35,448 nucleotides of DNA, from contig JAHIRY010000038.1 of the NCBI GenBank assembly GCA_018818405.1, forward strand, positions 1 to 35,448, written 5' to 3'. This document shows, piece by piece, positions 14,362 to 24,641 of the stretch. The stretch is from Patescibacteria group bacterium. Its GTDB lineage: Bacteria > Patescibacteriota > Patescibacteriia > UBA11705 > JABHMO01. The translations under genes were made by a program, and so were the position numbers. The notes beneath the pieces were generated by a model. The model saw only the letters and a program-made list of their open reading frames with translations. It was not told where the DNA came from and did not search any database. Each line of letters begins with the position of its first letter. Positions within the stretch are counted from its first letter, which is position 1.

Positions 14362-15218
14362 CCATAAAACAAGCGCTCAACCGCGGAACAATTCTCCTGA
14401 AAAATAAAAAAATATTTCCCGCCGGACTGGACGCGGAAATTATATTGAGTTTTGTATTGAAAAAACCGCGGGAATTTTTGTTCGCTCATCCGGAAAAACT
14501 CTTAACTCCGGCTCAATATCGCTGGTTTGAAAGATTGATCGGAAAAAGAAGCGAGTTCGTTCCCCTCGCCTATATCACGGGAAAAAAAGAATTTTTCGGA
14601 TTAACATTTTTTGTCAACAAAAATGTTTTGATTCCCCGGCCGGAAACCGAATTGCTGGTAGAAGAATCAATCCGATTGATTCAAAAAAAAGAAATAAAAA
14701 ACATCGCTGAAATCGGAACCGGCTCCGGCTGCGTTATCATCAGCCTGGCAAAAAATTTAAAAGAAAAAGCGCTTGACTTTTTTGCCGTTGACATTTCAAA
14801 AGACGCTCTGCAAATCGCGAAAAAAAATTCCGAGCATCACACAGTAAAATCGCAAATAAACTTTTTGCGAGGAAATCTGGCTCTGCCCGTCCGAAAGAAA
14901 AAAATAGATTTGCTGCTCGCCAATCTCCCATATCTGGATCCGGCAAAAAAAACCGATTTTGAATCCGCTGATGTAAAAAGTTTGAAACACGAACCGAAAA
15001 TTGCGCTTTACGGCGGGACGGACGGATTGGAATCGTACGAAGAACTTTTCCGGCAAATTAAAAAATTCGAATATTCGCCTTCTCATATTTTGATCGAAAT
15101 CGGAGACAATCAAGCAATCCCGATAAAAAAAATAATCGGCTGTCATTTGCCGAAAGCGAAAATTGAAATACTAAAAGATTTGGCCGGCCGCGATCGCGTT
15201 GTGAAAATTATCATTTGA
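14358..15218 (+). CDS. prmC: Release factor glutamine methyltransferase
   Basis: SAM-dependent N5-glutamine methyltransferase that modifies the GGQ motif of release factors. The 286-residue protein has the N-terminal helical substrate-recognition domain (about 1-85), IPRPETE at 92-98, the SAM-binding loop EIGTGSGC at 118-125, an acidic VDIS at the end of the next strand, and the catalytic motif as NLPY at 189-192 where many homologues have NPPY. NLPY variants exist in the family, so activity is expected. Start codon overlaps the prfA stop (ATGA), which supports the assignment. Confidence 0.94.
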   Translation: MTIKQALNRGTILLKNKKIFPAGLDAEIILSFVLKKPREFLFAHPEKLLTPAQYRWFERLIGKRSEFVPLAYITGKKEFFGLTFFVNKNVLIPRPETELLVEESIRLIQKKEIKNIAEIGTGSGCVIISLAKNLKEKALDFFAVDISKDALQIAKKNSEHHTVKSQINFLRGNLALPVRKKKIDLLLANLPYLDPAKKTDFESADVKSLKHEPKIALYGGTDGLESYEELFRQIKKFEYSPSHILIEIGDNQAIPIKKIIGCHLPKAKIEILKDLAGRDRVVKIII

Positions 15219-15266
15219 TTAAACAATGGAAATTTATGAAAAGCATCATTTGATGAAATGACGGAA

Positions 15267-15309
15267 ATTTTCGGTACGGGGAACAAAGATTTTTGTTCCG
15301 TACCGAAAA
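15267..15309. repeat. Long hairpin after prmC
   Basis: TTTTCGGTACGG and an adjoining GGAACAAA pair with TTTGTTCC and CCGTACCGAAAA, giving about 20 bp around a short loop. It is followed by an A-run, so it does not itself look like a plus-strand terminator. Confidence 0.7.
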
Positions 15310-15337
15310 AAAAAATTCGCCGATGGCGATTTTTTTT
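15306..15337. terminator. Bidirectional terminator between convergent prmC and the 227-residue gene
   Basis: A-run, TCGCC (15317-15321), loop GAT, GGCGA (15325-15329), T-run. Confidence 0.8.
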
Positions 15338-15341
15338 ATTT

Positions 15342-16025
15342 TTAATCGACGAAAACAATGTCGCTGTAATCGGCTTTTAACTTTTCCAAAAATGTTTCAA
15401 TGCCGGAAATTCCCGAATAATCCAATTTCGCGACATATTCTTCGTTCTTCGGAAAATCGCAGGCCAACTTTACCGATTTTCTTCCGGTGAGAAAAGCGAA
15501 AACTTCATTCTCGTATTTCGGCTCCTTAAATTCAATCTGCCATTTTCCGTCTTCGACATTTATCACGGAAACAACATCTTCGTCCGCCTGCAGATCAGCC
15601 ACGGTTTGTTCCATGTTTTTCAAAAAAATTTCCACTTCGATTTTATTTTTCGCTTGCAAATTTTCAATCGACAAATTCTCCGATTCCGGAAATTCCAACA
15701 AAAATTTTCTAATCAACTCATCCGTCTCAACCGCAGTGTTCATGCGAAATGAATTCTTGAAATAAATCGCGCCCGAGCCGTAATTATTTTCCGCAATTAC
15801 CTCGGGAGCGCTTTCCGTCGGTTTGTCCGGAACTGCATCCAGCTTGCTTACATTCTGAAAAACTTCATTGAATTTGGCGAAAGCCATATCATAAGCGGAC
15901 AAATCAACCTGCGGAGGATCAGCCAAATTTTTTCCCTGAGCCAAATTGAAAAAATAAATTCCCAAACCGGAAACAAAAACCGCGATTATCAAACTTCCGA
16001 AAAAAATTGGTCCGAATTCTTTCAT
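15342..16025 (-). CDS. Membrane-anchored protein of unknown function (227 residues)
   Basis: I do not recognise a family. It begins MKEFGPIFFGSLIIAVFVSG, giving one N-terminal transmembrane helix (about residues 5-27), followed by an acidic extracytoplasmic domain of alternating helices and strands. A helical part (AYDMAFAKFNEVFQNVSKL) is followed by a region with GSGAIYFKNSF and DGKWQIEFKEP that looks like beta strands. There is no lipobox. It lies 43 bases downstream of the DUF3048 gene on the same strand and shares the start MKEF with it, so the two are probably co-expressed and act at the same surface. Confidence 0.7.
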   Translation of the reverse strand: MKEFGPIFFGSLIIAVFVSGLGIYFFNLAQGKNLADPPQVDLSAYDMAFAKFNEVFQNVSKLDAVPDKPTESAPEVIAENNYGSGAIYFKNSFRMNTAVETDELIRKFLLEFPESENLSIENLQAKNKIEVEIFLKNMEQTVADLQADEDVVSVINVEDGKWQIEFKEPKYENEVFAFLTGRKSVKLACDFPKNEEYVAKLDYSGISGIETFLEKLKADYSDIVFVD

Positions 16026-16068
16026 ACCATATTAAAATTACTTGCATGATTATTATCGCACAAATTTT

Positions 16069-17127
16069 CTAATTTGAATATTCCACTTCATCCGTATAAG
16101 TCGGAACAGCTTCAATCCAAGTAATTCCGGCATTAAACTTTATTTCATTGTGTTCCGAGTCAAAGAATCTTGTTCGAGAATCAAGTCCGGTTCTTTTCCA
16201 ATTTCCCTCAACCGCCGCGCCATCGCGAAAAACAATCGCCTTGCCTGATCCGATTGTCGTCACTTTTCTCCGGCCGTAATCATCGATCACAATACTCTCA
16301 ACATACATGACCGCAATATTGTTCGCTCGTATTTCCGAACCGTCGGCATCCAAATGTTTTTTCCCAGCCTGAAGTCGCAAATAATTATTATTCTCTCTGT
16401 CATATTCCCACTTAACGCCGGACAGATCTCCGCCAAAATCAATTTTTATTGCCTGGATTTGCGGACGATTGTCAAAATTCTCATCCAATTTGTATTGCCA
16501 CGATTCAAAATCATTTTTCAATTCCCATTCTCTATTTTCAACCAATTTATTGATCAACTCATTGGAAATAAAAACATTGTGGGGCTGAGGCCGAGCATTG
16601 TCCCGCCAAAAATATTGGCCGAAAGAAAATTCATTGACATCATAGTCATAAGACTTTGCCAAAATATCCAGCGCTTCATTACTGCCTCCCACATGAATAT
16701 ACGGAACATCGAATTCACTCGCCCAATCAACGAAAAACGGACGAGCGGAACGAATCGGTCCGATATTTTTCAATTCTTCATCCATATAAAATACAGCCAA
16801 AAATCTGGTAATCGGCGCTTCGACTATTGATTCGAAAACCAAATTCGCGCGGCTGAGTCCGGCCTGCGGACGAGCTCCGCTATGATTGTCGATCATGGCG
16901 GCAAACAAAACAGGTTCTTGCGAATCAAAAAGACAAAGTCCGTCCAACTTTCTTTTTGCGCAAGAGTCGTCGTCAATTTGTTTTTTTCCGATTGCTTGTT
17001 GTTCCTGCGCCGGATCGGCTGCCTCTGTTTTGTCCCGCGACAAATAGATAAAACTGACTGCGAGCAAAACAATCAACAAGTAAACAAATCCCGAGCTGTA
17101 AAAATATTTGAAACTAAATTCTTTCAT
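16069..17127 (-). CDS. DUF3048 (YerB-like) membrane-anchored protein
   Basis: 352 residues with an N-terminal membrane anchor (about residues 15-30), no lipobox Cys, then the two-part DUF3048 domain. Diagnostic stretches are VLFAAMIDNHSGARPQAGLS, FESIVEAPITRFLAVFY, GPIRSARPFFVDWASEFD and, in the C-terminal part, the region ending NAGITWIEAVP. The family (Bacillus YerB) is exported and tied to the cell envelope, but no biochemical activity is established to my knowledge. Upstream is a terminator after bL25; downstream, 43 bases away, is another anchored protein, making a two-gene envelope operon. Confidence 0.85.
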   Translation of the reverse strand: MKEFSFKYFYSSGFVYLLIVLLAVSFIYLSRDKTEAADPAQEQQAIGKKQIDDDSCAKRKLDGLCLFDSQEPVLFAAMIDNHSGARPQAGLSRANLVFESIVEAPITRFLAVFYMDEELKNIGPIRSARPFFVDWASEFDVPYIHVGGSNEALDILAKSYDYDVNEFSFGQYFWRDNARPQPHNVFISNELINKLVENREWELKNDFESWQYKLDENFDNRPQIQAIKIDFGGDLSGVKWEYDRENNNYLRLQAGKKHLDADGSEIRANNIAVMYVESIVIDDYGRRKVTTIGSGKAIVFRDGAAVEGNWKRTGLDSRTRFFDSEHNEIKFNAGITWIEAVPTYTDEVEYSN

Positions 17128-17143
17128 AAATTATTTTTCAAAA

Positions 17144-17181
17144 GAAAAAGTGCTCCTAAAATAAATATAAAGCACTTTTTC
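17144..17181 (-). terminator. Intrinsic terminator after bL25
   Basis: GAAAAAGTGCT (17144-17154) and AGCACTTTTTC (17171-17181) form an 11-bp stem on either strand; the minus-strand copy is followed by a T-rich stretch. Confidence 0.65.
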
Positions 17182-17198
17182 AGTATTATCAACTCAGC

Positions 17199-17864
17199 TT
17201 ATTTTTTTGTCTTTTCATTTCCATTATCTTCCGCCGCTTTCTTGTTGTTTTCCGCCGGAGCGGCAGTTGTCTCCTCCGCGGCGGGCGCGGCAACAACTTC
17301 TTCAGCTTCGGGCGCCGCCACCAAAGCGATCACTTCTTCCGGTTCATCCAGCACTTCAATGTTTTCCGGTATTACCAAATCTTTGATTTTAATTTTGTCG
17401 TCAAATTTTTTCAAGACCGACAAATCAACATTAAATTCGGAAACAATATCCTGAGGCAAACACTTGATGCTAAGCATGTCCATTGCTTTGATCAAAACGC
17501 CGCCCAATTCTTTTACCGCCGGAGCTTCGCCGACAAAGTTCAACTCAGCTTCCAGCTCCAACTTTTGTCCGCGTCGAATCTGATAAAAGTCAACATGCGT
17601 CGGATTGCTCTTTACCACATCGAAATCAATATCTTTGATCAATGTTTCCCGTTGTTTTTCTTCTCCTTCGATAATTAAATTTATCAATGCGCTGCTGCCG
17701 GCTTTTTCGTAAATTTTTTCAAAATCCACTGAATTCAGATACACCGGCACATTTTCTTCCACTTCAGAACCGTAAATAATGGCCGGAATAAATCCTTTGG
17801 CGCGCAATTCCTTTACTTTTTTTCCGAAAACATCCCGTTTTTTCGCTTTCAATTCGTACAACAT
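17199..17864 (-). CDS. rplY: 50S ribosomal protein L25 (bL25, Ctc/TL5 type)
   Basis: 5S rRNA-binding large-subunit protein. The 221 residues comprise the N-terminal 5S-binding domain (MLYELKAKKRDVFGKKVKELR, IPAIIYGS, HVDFYQI) and the C-terminal TL5 beta domain (VGEAPAVKELGGVL to about residue 185), as in the long Ctc form and unlike the short E. coli L25. The last 40 residues are a low-complexity Glu/Ala/Pro tail (EAEEVVAAPAAEETTAAP) ending in Lys. It follows the zinc-ribbon gene by six bases, so both share the promoter at 18226-18254. Confidence 0.93.
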   Translation of the reverse strand: MLYELKAKKRDVFGKKVKELRAKGFIPAIIYGSEVEENVPVYLNSVDFEKIYEKAGSSALINLIIEGEEKQRETLIKDIDFDVVKSNPTHVDFYQIRRGQKLELEAELNFVGEAPAVKELGGVLIKAMDMLSIKCLPQDIVSEFNVDLSVLKKFDDKIKIKDLVIPENIEVLDEPEEVIALVAAPEAEEVVAAPAAEETTAAPAENNKKAAEDNGNEKTKK

Positions 17865-17870
17865 ATGAAA

Positions 17871-18200
17871 TTATTTAACATTTGTTAATTCTTCAATAAA
17901 TTTATTTTTCTTGATTAATTGATGCAATTCAATGAGTTCATCCGAATCGATCGATCCGCGGCCGGAAAATTTCCCCACTTCCTCGCTCCCCAGATCGGTC
18001 AACACTCCGAGCAAATTGACTCCATGCTCGCCCAACATTACATAAACAAGCAGACAACTGCGGCAATTCTTGCAGCGAATATGCAGCAAATGGCCGTCTT
18101 CCCTTTCCTCAATCAATTTTATTTCCGCCGGAAAATGCTTGCGCCGGCAAACCGGACAATCTGACAACAATTTTAAAGAATTATATTGAGGAGAGATCAT
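17871..18200 (-). CDS. Zinc-ribbon protein, function unknown (109 residues)
   Basis: Two CxxC knuckles, CPVC (about residue 15) and CKNC (about residue 43), frame a small beta ribbon with HIRCKNCRSCLLVYV, indicating one structural zinc. The C-terminal half is a polar region with DSDELIELHQLIKKNKF, probably helical. It is the promoter-proximal gene of an operon with bL25, with only six bases between them, so a link with translation or ribosome assembly is plausible but not shown. I do not recognise a named family. Translation start is the ATG at 18200; GAGGAGAG just upstream (minus-strand view differs) gives no clear SD. Confidence 0.7.
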   Translation of the reverse strand: MISPQYNSLKLLSDCPVCRRKHFPAEIKLIEEREDGHLLHIRCKNCRSCLLVYVMLGEHGVNLLGVLTDLGSEEVGKFSGRGSIDSDELIELHQLIKKNKFIEELTNVK

Positions 18201-18225
18201 AATTCAAAATATTTTTTACGCGAAA

Positions 18226-18254
18226 AGTATAACAAATATGTTAAAATTAGTCAA
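18226..18254 (-). promoter_or_regulatory. Promoter of the zinc-ribbon/bL25 operon
   Basis: On the minus strand TTGACT (18254-18249), 17-base spacer, TATACT (18231-18226), 26 bases before the ATG. Confidence 0.78.
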
Positions 18255-18307
18255 ATTTACTTAACATCAGATTATTTTAGCTGTAAGTTTAAGGAATTTA
18301 CAAAATG

Positions 18308-19408
18308 TCATCCTTGTCGTCGCACTGCCACACTCTCCGCTATTCCCACCAAAATCAAACAAATAATCAAAAAGCTGCCGCCATAACTCAGAAAAGGCAA
18401 TGAAATTCCGGTGACCGGCATTATTCCCATATTCATGCCGATATTGATAAATAAATGAAGGAAAAACAAAGACGCGATTCCCAAAACCAGAAACAATCCG
18501 AAATCATCACTCGCGCTTTTCGCGATCGCAATCAAACGATAAAAAATTATTATCCACAGGAATAATGTCAAAGAAACGCCGAACAAACCCAATTCCTCGG
18601 CAATGACCGCGAACAAAAAATCGGTTTGGCTCTCCGGAACAAATCGCAATTGGCTCTGAGAACCGAATCCCAATCCGCGACCCCACCAATTGCCCGAGCC
18701 AATGGCAATGATTGATTGCGTCACATTGTAGCCGCTGCCCAGCGGATCAGCTGTCGGCTGGAGAAAAACTTTTATTCTTTCCCGCTGATAATCAAGAAAA
18801 AGAAAATTCCAGGCGATCAATGAAACAATTACAAAAACAACCGCGAGAATAATCAAATACTTTTTCGGAATGCCGGTAATCAACAACAAAATAAACCAAA
18901 CTCCGAGAAAAATCAGCGCTGATCCGAAATCAGGCTGAAGCAAAATCAGAATAACAAACGAAAGCGTGATGCCTAGACTGACAATAATATGTTTTGCGGC
19001 GCGAAATTGCTGCAAACGATTGCTGAAAAATTTCGCCAATAAAATAATGAGAACAATCTTTGCCAATTCCGCCGGCTGAATTCCCAAACCGCCGATCAAA
19101 AACCAGCCTGTTGTTCCTCTAATACTGCTTCCCAAAAAAAGAACCAACACTAAAACAAACAATGACAATGCATAAAATGTCCGGCTGTAAACGCGCAATC
19201 CGGAATAATTGCTGACGCCGACTGCGAACAAACAACAAAAACCGATTACACTGAAAATCACTTGTTTCTTGAAATTATCCACCGCATCATCGCCCTGGCT
19301 CAATCCGACGCTGTAAATGGCGGCCAGTCCGAGACAAAACAACAAAAAAACCGCGACCAATAAAATCCAGTCAAACTTGCGAAAATTGTCGAGAGCGTTG
19401 CGCCACAT
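18308..19408 (-). CDS. rodA: Rod shape-determining SEDS glycosyltransferase RodA
   Basis: SEDS-family peptidoglycan glycosyltransferase, the polymerase partner of a class B penicillin-binding protein in cell elongation. The 366-residue protein has about ten hydrophobic helices. Key features are IRGTTGWFLIGGLGIQPAELAK, LLQPDFGSALIFL, the periplasmic loop with VFLQPTADPLGSGYNVTQS and GGGWWGRGLGF-like GSGNWWGRGLGFGSQSQ, FVPESQTDFLFAVIAEELG, and MPVTGISLPFLSYGGS near the end. The Gln/Pro pattern in IQPAEL and the loop sequence favour RodA over FtsW. No pbp2 or mreBCD genes are next to it in this window. A palindrome region separates it from the upstream anchored protein. Confidence 0.92.
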   Translation of the reverse strand: MWRNALDNFRKFDWILLVAVFLLFCLGLAAIYSVGLSQGDDAVDNFKKQVIFSVIGFCCLFAVGVSNYSGLRVYSRTFYALSLFVLVLVLFLGSSIRGTTGWFLIGGLGIQPAELAKIVLIILLAKFFSNRLQQFRAAKHIIVSLGITLSFVILILLQPDFGSALIFLGVWFILLLITGIPKKYLIILAVVFVIVSLIAWNFLFLDYQRERIKVFLQPTADPLGSGYNVTQSIIAIGSGNWWGRGLGFGSQSQLRFVPESQTDFLFAVIAEELGLFGVSLTLFLWIIIFYRLIAIAKSASDDFGLFLVLGIASLFFLHLFINIGMNMGIMPVTGISLPFLSYGGSFLIICLILVGIAESVAVRRQG

Positions 19409-19430
19409 AGTTTTTTTGAGAGATTGAGTA

Positions 19431-19552
19431 ATTGAGTAATTGAGTAAATTGAAAACTACATCGTTCCCTTAATTACTTTATTACTCAATTACTTCACGAT
19501 CAACCGAGTTTAAATTGAGTAATTGAGTAAATTGAAAACTACATCGTTCCCT
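19431..19552. repeat. 39-base direct repeat plus inverted arms, AGAGATTGAG family, copy 4
   Basis: A 39-base sequence beginning ATTGAGTAATTGAGTAAATT and ending ACATCGTTCCCT occurs at 19431-19469 and again, identical, at 19514-19552. Between and after the copies lie TTAATTACTTTATTACT arms that pair with the GAGTAATTGAGTAA parts, and the word TTCACGATCAACCGA shared with copies 5 and 6. Confidence 0.85.
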
Positions 19553-19643
19553 CTATTACTTTATTACTCTATTTAAAAATAAAAAAACACTTGCCTCCAT
19601 CTTAAAATAAGAAAAAACAAATGTCGAATTATTTCCAATGAAA

Positions 19644-20528
19644 CTATTTCAATTCTCCCGGCTCATAACCGAATCCTTTGAAAACGCTCGGATCGAGAAT
19701 ATTCATATCGGGGGAAATTTCAATTCGATTGACGCCGGAAAGAGATTGAAACAAATTTATTGTCTCGGTTTTTCTCTCGCCCGGAGCCAATCCGTTCAAA
19801 TTGGTCTGAGCGATTCCCGCCAAATTATTTTGCCGATACATTAAAATAACAAATCGCGGCTCCCAAAAGTTATATGTACTTTCATTGAGAACATCAAAAC
19901 TGACGCGCGATACATCAGCCTGCTCGCTCAGTCCGCTGGTCGATGCGGGCAAAATACGTTCATTTTGAAAATCAAACAGCAATATTTTTTCCGCCAAACT
20001 TTGGTAATCGGCGACTTTCTTCCATTTGATATTTTCCAAAATCAAATCATCCGAGCCCAGCCGTGAGGCTGTCTCCAAACCGAGATAGAGAACATACTTC
20101 TGCTGTCCCGGCAAAATAAAATCCGTTTTTAGCGGCGTTTTTTCTTCGCCGTAAATAAAATAATAATCAAATGATTCCACCATCCACTGCGCATTCGGAT
20201 TTGAAACTTCCGACACAATATCATATATTCCTTCTCCGCTATTCAAAACTTTTGTCGATAATATCGCGAGGTCGGACGGCCGATTCAATTCCGAGAGCAA
20301 GGTGTAATCCAATTTGCTTTGGCTGATTTCCGTTTCCAGCGCCAAATTCCGGCCTCTGTCCAAAACATAATATTTCAAAATTCCGGCAATACCGAAAAGC
20401 AACAAACCTCCGGCAACAATCGCCATTGACAACAAAATGATTTTTCTGATGAGAACGCGATGCGTCACATACCAGTAACTCATCTTAAGATCATCCTCGC
20501 TAAAATTGTTATAAATGACATTTTGCAT
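19644..20528 (-). CDS. Membrane-anchored protein of unknown function (294 residues)
   Basis: Not recognised. A cytoplasmic N-terminal segment (MQNVIYNNFSEDDLKMSYWYVTHRV) precedes one transmembrane helix (IILLSMAIVAGGLLLFGIAGILKYYV, about residues 30-55), followed by an extracytoplasmic domain of about 240 residues rich in beta-like segments. Two similar stretches, STKVLNSGEGIYDIVSEVSNPNAQW and SFDVLNESTYNFWEPRFVI, suggest two Ig-like or FxLYD-like beta-sandwich halves. Upstream of rodA on the same strand but 235 bases away. Divergent from gyrB. An envelope role is likely from topology alone. Confidence 0.7.
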   Translation of the reverse strand: MQNVIYNNFSEDDLKMSYWYVTHRVLIRKIILLSMAIVAGGLLLFGIAGILKYYVLDRGRNLALETEISQSKLDYTLLSELNRPSDLAILSTKVLNSGEGIYDIVSEVSNPNAQWMVESFDYYFIYGEEKTPLKTDFILPGQQKYVLYLGLETASRLGSDDLILENIKWKKVADYQSLAEKILLFDFQNERILPASTSGLSEQADVSRVSFDVLNESTYNFWEPRFVILMYRQNNLAGIAQTNLNGLAPGERKTETINLFQSLSGVNRIEISPDMNILDPSVFKGFGYEPGELK

Positions 20529-20628
20529 ACCAATACCAAACTTCAGCTCAATAAAAGCTTTTTATTTTTATTTTCAAATTTATTATAACACAAATATTCG
20601 ATTCGCCCAAAATATTTTTCCTCTCCTC

Positions 20629-20657
20629 TTCACAACCGGGAAAATTTGTGCTAAAAT
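20629..20657 (+). promoter_or_regulatory. Promoter of gyrB
   Basis: TTCACA (20629-20634), 17-base spacer, TAAAAT (20652-20657), 36 bases before the ATG. Confidence 0.65.
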
Positions 20658-20665
20658 TTAGTTGA

Positions 20666-22774
<2,109 letters not shown>

Positions 22775-22779
22775 AAAAG

Positions 22780-22815
22780 AAGAGAGCTTCTCGCACAGCG
22801 AGGGCTCTTTTTTTG
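22780..22815 (+). terminator. Intrinsic terminator after gyrB
   Basis: AGAGC-TTCTCGC-ACA-GCGAG-GGCTCT with a T-run: a two-part stem closed by a 3-base loop, starting about 8 bases after the stop codon. Confidence 0.88.
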
Positions 22816-22861
22816 CTATTATGCCGCTAAAATTGTCAAATATTCAATTTTTTTCCGCCGC

Positions 22862-22890
22862 TTGCCATTTTTTTTAATTTATTCTATAAT
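22862..22890 (+). promoter_or_regulatory. Promoter of the secE-nusG region
   Basis: TTGCCA (22862-22867), 17-base spacer, TATAAT (22885-22890). The predicted transcript start is near 22897. Confidence 0.75.
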
Positions 22891-22901
22891 ACGCTTGTTC
22901 G

Positions 22902-22919
22902 GGCCTCAAAGGCCTTTTT
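22902..22919 (+). promoter_or_regulatory. Promoter-proximal hairpin with T-run (possible attenuator) before secE
   Basis: GGCCT-CAA-AGGCC-TTTTT lies within the first 25 bases of the predicted transcript. The stem is only 5 bp, so termination strength is uncertain. Confidence 0.45.
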
Positions 22920-23005
22920 AAGATAAGAAAAATTTAAAAAGCCAGGTTTAATCTTAATTTAGCATCTTGCTTATTACTTAACCTCGCTTGTCTCTCATTT
23001 AATAT

Positions 23006-23197
23006 ATGAATGTACAAGAAAATCGTTTGGTCTCCTATGTACTCGCCTCAAAGGCGGAATTAAAAAAAGTCAATTGGCCGACAAAAAAAGAAACAACCAA
23101 ACACACGTTAATTGTTATCGGCATCAGCCTGTTTGTCGCGCTGTTCCTCGGAGTGCTTGATTACGCATTTACAAAAATCTTAGCTTTATTTTTATAG
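23006..23197 (+). CDS. secE: Preprotein translocase subunit SecE
   Basis: Essential small subunit of the SecYEG channel. At 63 residues it is the short single-span form: an amphipathic cytoplasmic helix with the family motif ELKKVNWPTKKETTKHT (about residues 18-34) followed by one transmembrane helix (LIVIGISLFVALFLGVLDYAF). It is followed by nusG as in most bacteria, although here a 280-base gap filled with palindromes separates the two. No SD before the ATG. Confidence 0.95.
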   Translation: MNVQENRLVSYVLASKAELKKVNWPTKKETTKHTLIVIGISLFVALFLGVLDYAFTKILALFL

Positions 23198-23220
23198 GTG
23201 GGGGGTAAGGGACGAATGAT

Positions 23221-23411
23221 GAGAGATTAAGAGACTGAGAGACTGGGGAGCGACGTAATTTTATTTCCCTTAATTACTTAATTACAACTCGTTTTATCGT
23301 GAAGTAATTAAGGAATAAAGGAACTAAGGGAACGACGCGATCTTAAAATTTCTTTAATCCCTCAATTACTTTATTACTCAATCTCTAAATCTCTTAGTCT
23401 CTAAATCTCTT
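23221..23411. repeat. Long nested palindrome, AGAGATTGAG family, copy 5
   Basis: The left arm GAGAGATTAAGAGACTGAGA (from 23221) pairs imperfectly with AATCTCTAAATCTCTTAG and AGTCTCTAAATCTCTT (to 23411). Inner arms are TTTCCCTTAATTACTTAATT and GAAGTAATTAAGGAATAAAG. The words GGGAACGACGC and ATCGTGAAGTAATTAAG recur in copy 6. It fills most of the secE-nusG gap. Confidence 0.8.
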
Positions 23412-23477
23412 TATAAAATCATAAGGGAAAAAAGTTTTACAAATTTATGTTAAGCTTTCAATCCCCTCTTTATTCAT

Positions 23478-24023
23478 ATGCCAAAACAATCAGATTCTCA
23501 GGGCAGACGCTGGTATGTCATTCATACTTATTCCGGGTATGAAGAAAATGTCGCGGAAAACCTGAAACAAAGAATCGAATCCATGGACATGGAAGAAAAA
23601 ATCTTCAATATCATGATTCCAACGGAAAAGAAAATAAAAATTAAAAACGGAAAAAGAAAAGTCATCACCGAAAAAATTTTTCCCGGCTATGTGTTCGTGG
23701 AAATGATCGTGTCCGATGATTCATGGTATGTCGTGAGAAATACTCCGAGTGTTACGGGATTTATCGGCACAGGAACAATTCCCACTCCGGTCTCTCCGAA
23801 AGAAATCGCAGAATTGCAAAAGAGAATGGGAATTGACGAACCCAAATACACCATTGACGTGGCAGTTGACGCGCCGGTAAAAATCGTGGACGGACCGTTC
23901 AAAAACTTTGAAGGAAAAATCGCCTCCGTTGATGATGAAAGAGGAAAAGTCAAAGTTCTTGTTTCCATGTTCGGCCGAGAAACTCCGATTGAACTGGACT
24001 ATTTGCAAGTTCAAAAGATTTAA
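23478..24023 (+). CDS. nusG: Transcription termination/antitermination factor NusG
   Basis: Binds RNA polymerase and links transcription with translation or Rho. The 181-residue protein has the NGN domain (GRRWYVIHTYSGYEENVAENL, KIFPGYVFVEM, WYVVRNTPSVTGFIG) and a C-terminal KOW domain (VKIVDGPFKNFEGKIASVD to VQKI). Length and domain order are standard. Lies between secE and rplK. No SD before the ATG (TTATTCATATG). Confidence 0.97.
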   Translation: MPKQSDSQGRRWYVIHTYSGYEENVAENLKQRIESMDMEEKIFNIMIPTEKKIKIKNGKRKVITEKIFPGYVFVEMIVSDDSWYVVRNTPSVTGFIGTGTIPTPVSPKEIAELQKRMGIDEPKYTIDVAVDAPVKIVDGPFKNFEGKIASVDDERGKVKVLVSMFGRETPIELDYLQVQKI

Positions 24024-24025
24024 AT

Positions 24026-24086
24026 AAGCAAGACTAGCGAGACGAGCTAGACGAGTTTAGCACTTAACTTAATCCTAGTCTCGCTT
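24026..24086. repeat. Palindrome, GCGAGAC family, after nusG
   Basis: AAGCAAGACTAG (24026-24037) pairs with CTAGTCTCGCTT (24075-24086); in between are more copies of GCGAGACGAG-like words and TTAGCACTTAACTTAA. Confidence 0.65.
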
Positions 24087-24126
24087 TAAAAAATAATTGT
24101 TGCTCGGATTTTTGATCATTTATCCT

Positions 24127-24168
24127 GTTCCATGCTATGTGTTCCATGCTATGTGTTCCATGTTATGT
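24127..24168. repeat. Three tandem 14-base repeats upstream of rplK
   Basis: GTTCCATGCTATGT occurs twice in a row (24127-24140, 24141-24154) followed by GTTCCATGTTATGT (24155-24168), one base different. Confidence 0.9.
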
Positions 24169-24196
24169 GACCAAGATACCCTTGCGCTAAAAATTT

Positions 24197-24622
24197 ATGG
24201 CAAAAAAAGAATTAACGAAAATCAAATTGCAAATTCCGGCGGGAAGAGCTACACCGGCGCCTCCGATCGGTCCGGCGCTCGGCCAGCATGGAGTGGCGAT
24301 TCAGGATTTTTGCACTCAGTTCAATGATGCGAGCAAAGATCGAATGGGCGACATTGTTCCTGTCATTATCACGGTTTACGCTGACAGAACTTTCAGCTTT
24401 ATAATGAAAACGCCTCCGGCAGCGGAATTGGTAAAAAAAGCGGCCGGAATAAAATCCGGAGCGAAAAATCCATTGCTTGACAAAGCGGGAAAAATCACAA
24501 AAGCCCAATTGGAAGAAATCGCAAAATTAAAAATGACTGATTTGAACACCACTGACCTGGAAGCTGCCAAAAGAACAATCGCCGGAACAGCCAAACAAAT
24601 GGGCGTTTCGATCGAAGGATAA
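24197..24622 (+). CDS. rplK: 50S ribosomal protein L11 (uL11)
   Basis: Large-subunit stalk-base protein at the GTPase centre. The 141-residue protein has the family N-terminal domain with [20 protein letters not shown] and [12 protein letters not shown], and the C-terminal rRNA-binding domain with [17 protein letters not shown] and [26 protein letters not shown] (described in pieces), ending MGVSIEG. Followed by rplA after 120 bases that carry a likely L1 binding hairpin. No SD before the ATG. Confidence 0.97.
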   Translation: MAKKELTKIKLQIPAGRATPAPPIGPALGQHGVAIQDFCTQFNDASKDRMGDIVPVIITVYADRTFSFIMKTPPAAELVKKAAGIKSGAKNPLLDKAGKITKAQLEEIAKLKMTDLNTTDLEAAKRTIAGTAKQMGVSIEG

Positions 24623-24641
24623 TTCATTTATTAAATAATTT

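Noticed and set aside
13306-15218. UGA recoding as in Gracilibacteria or SR1
   Set aside because: prfA and prmC end in TGA and no in-frame TGA interrupts conserved genes.
14358-15218. Loss of PrmC function because NPPY is NLPY
   Set aside because: NLPY occurs in functional-looking homologues and all other motifs are intact.
10802-18558. Perfect DnaA-box-like 9-mers (TTATCCACA) at 10802-10810 (minus), 12806-12814 and 18550-18558, with gyrB nearby, as signs of an origin
   Set aside because: The boxes are isolated by kilobases, one is inside rodA, and dnaA, dnaN and an AT-rich unwinding region with clustered boxes are absent.
22891-23005. A tRNA gene before secE, as in many bacteria
   Set aside because: No cloverleaf or T-arm sequence can be formed in this stretch.
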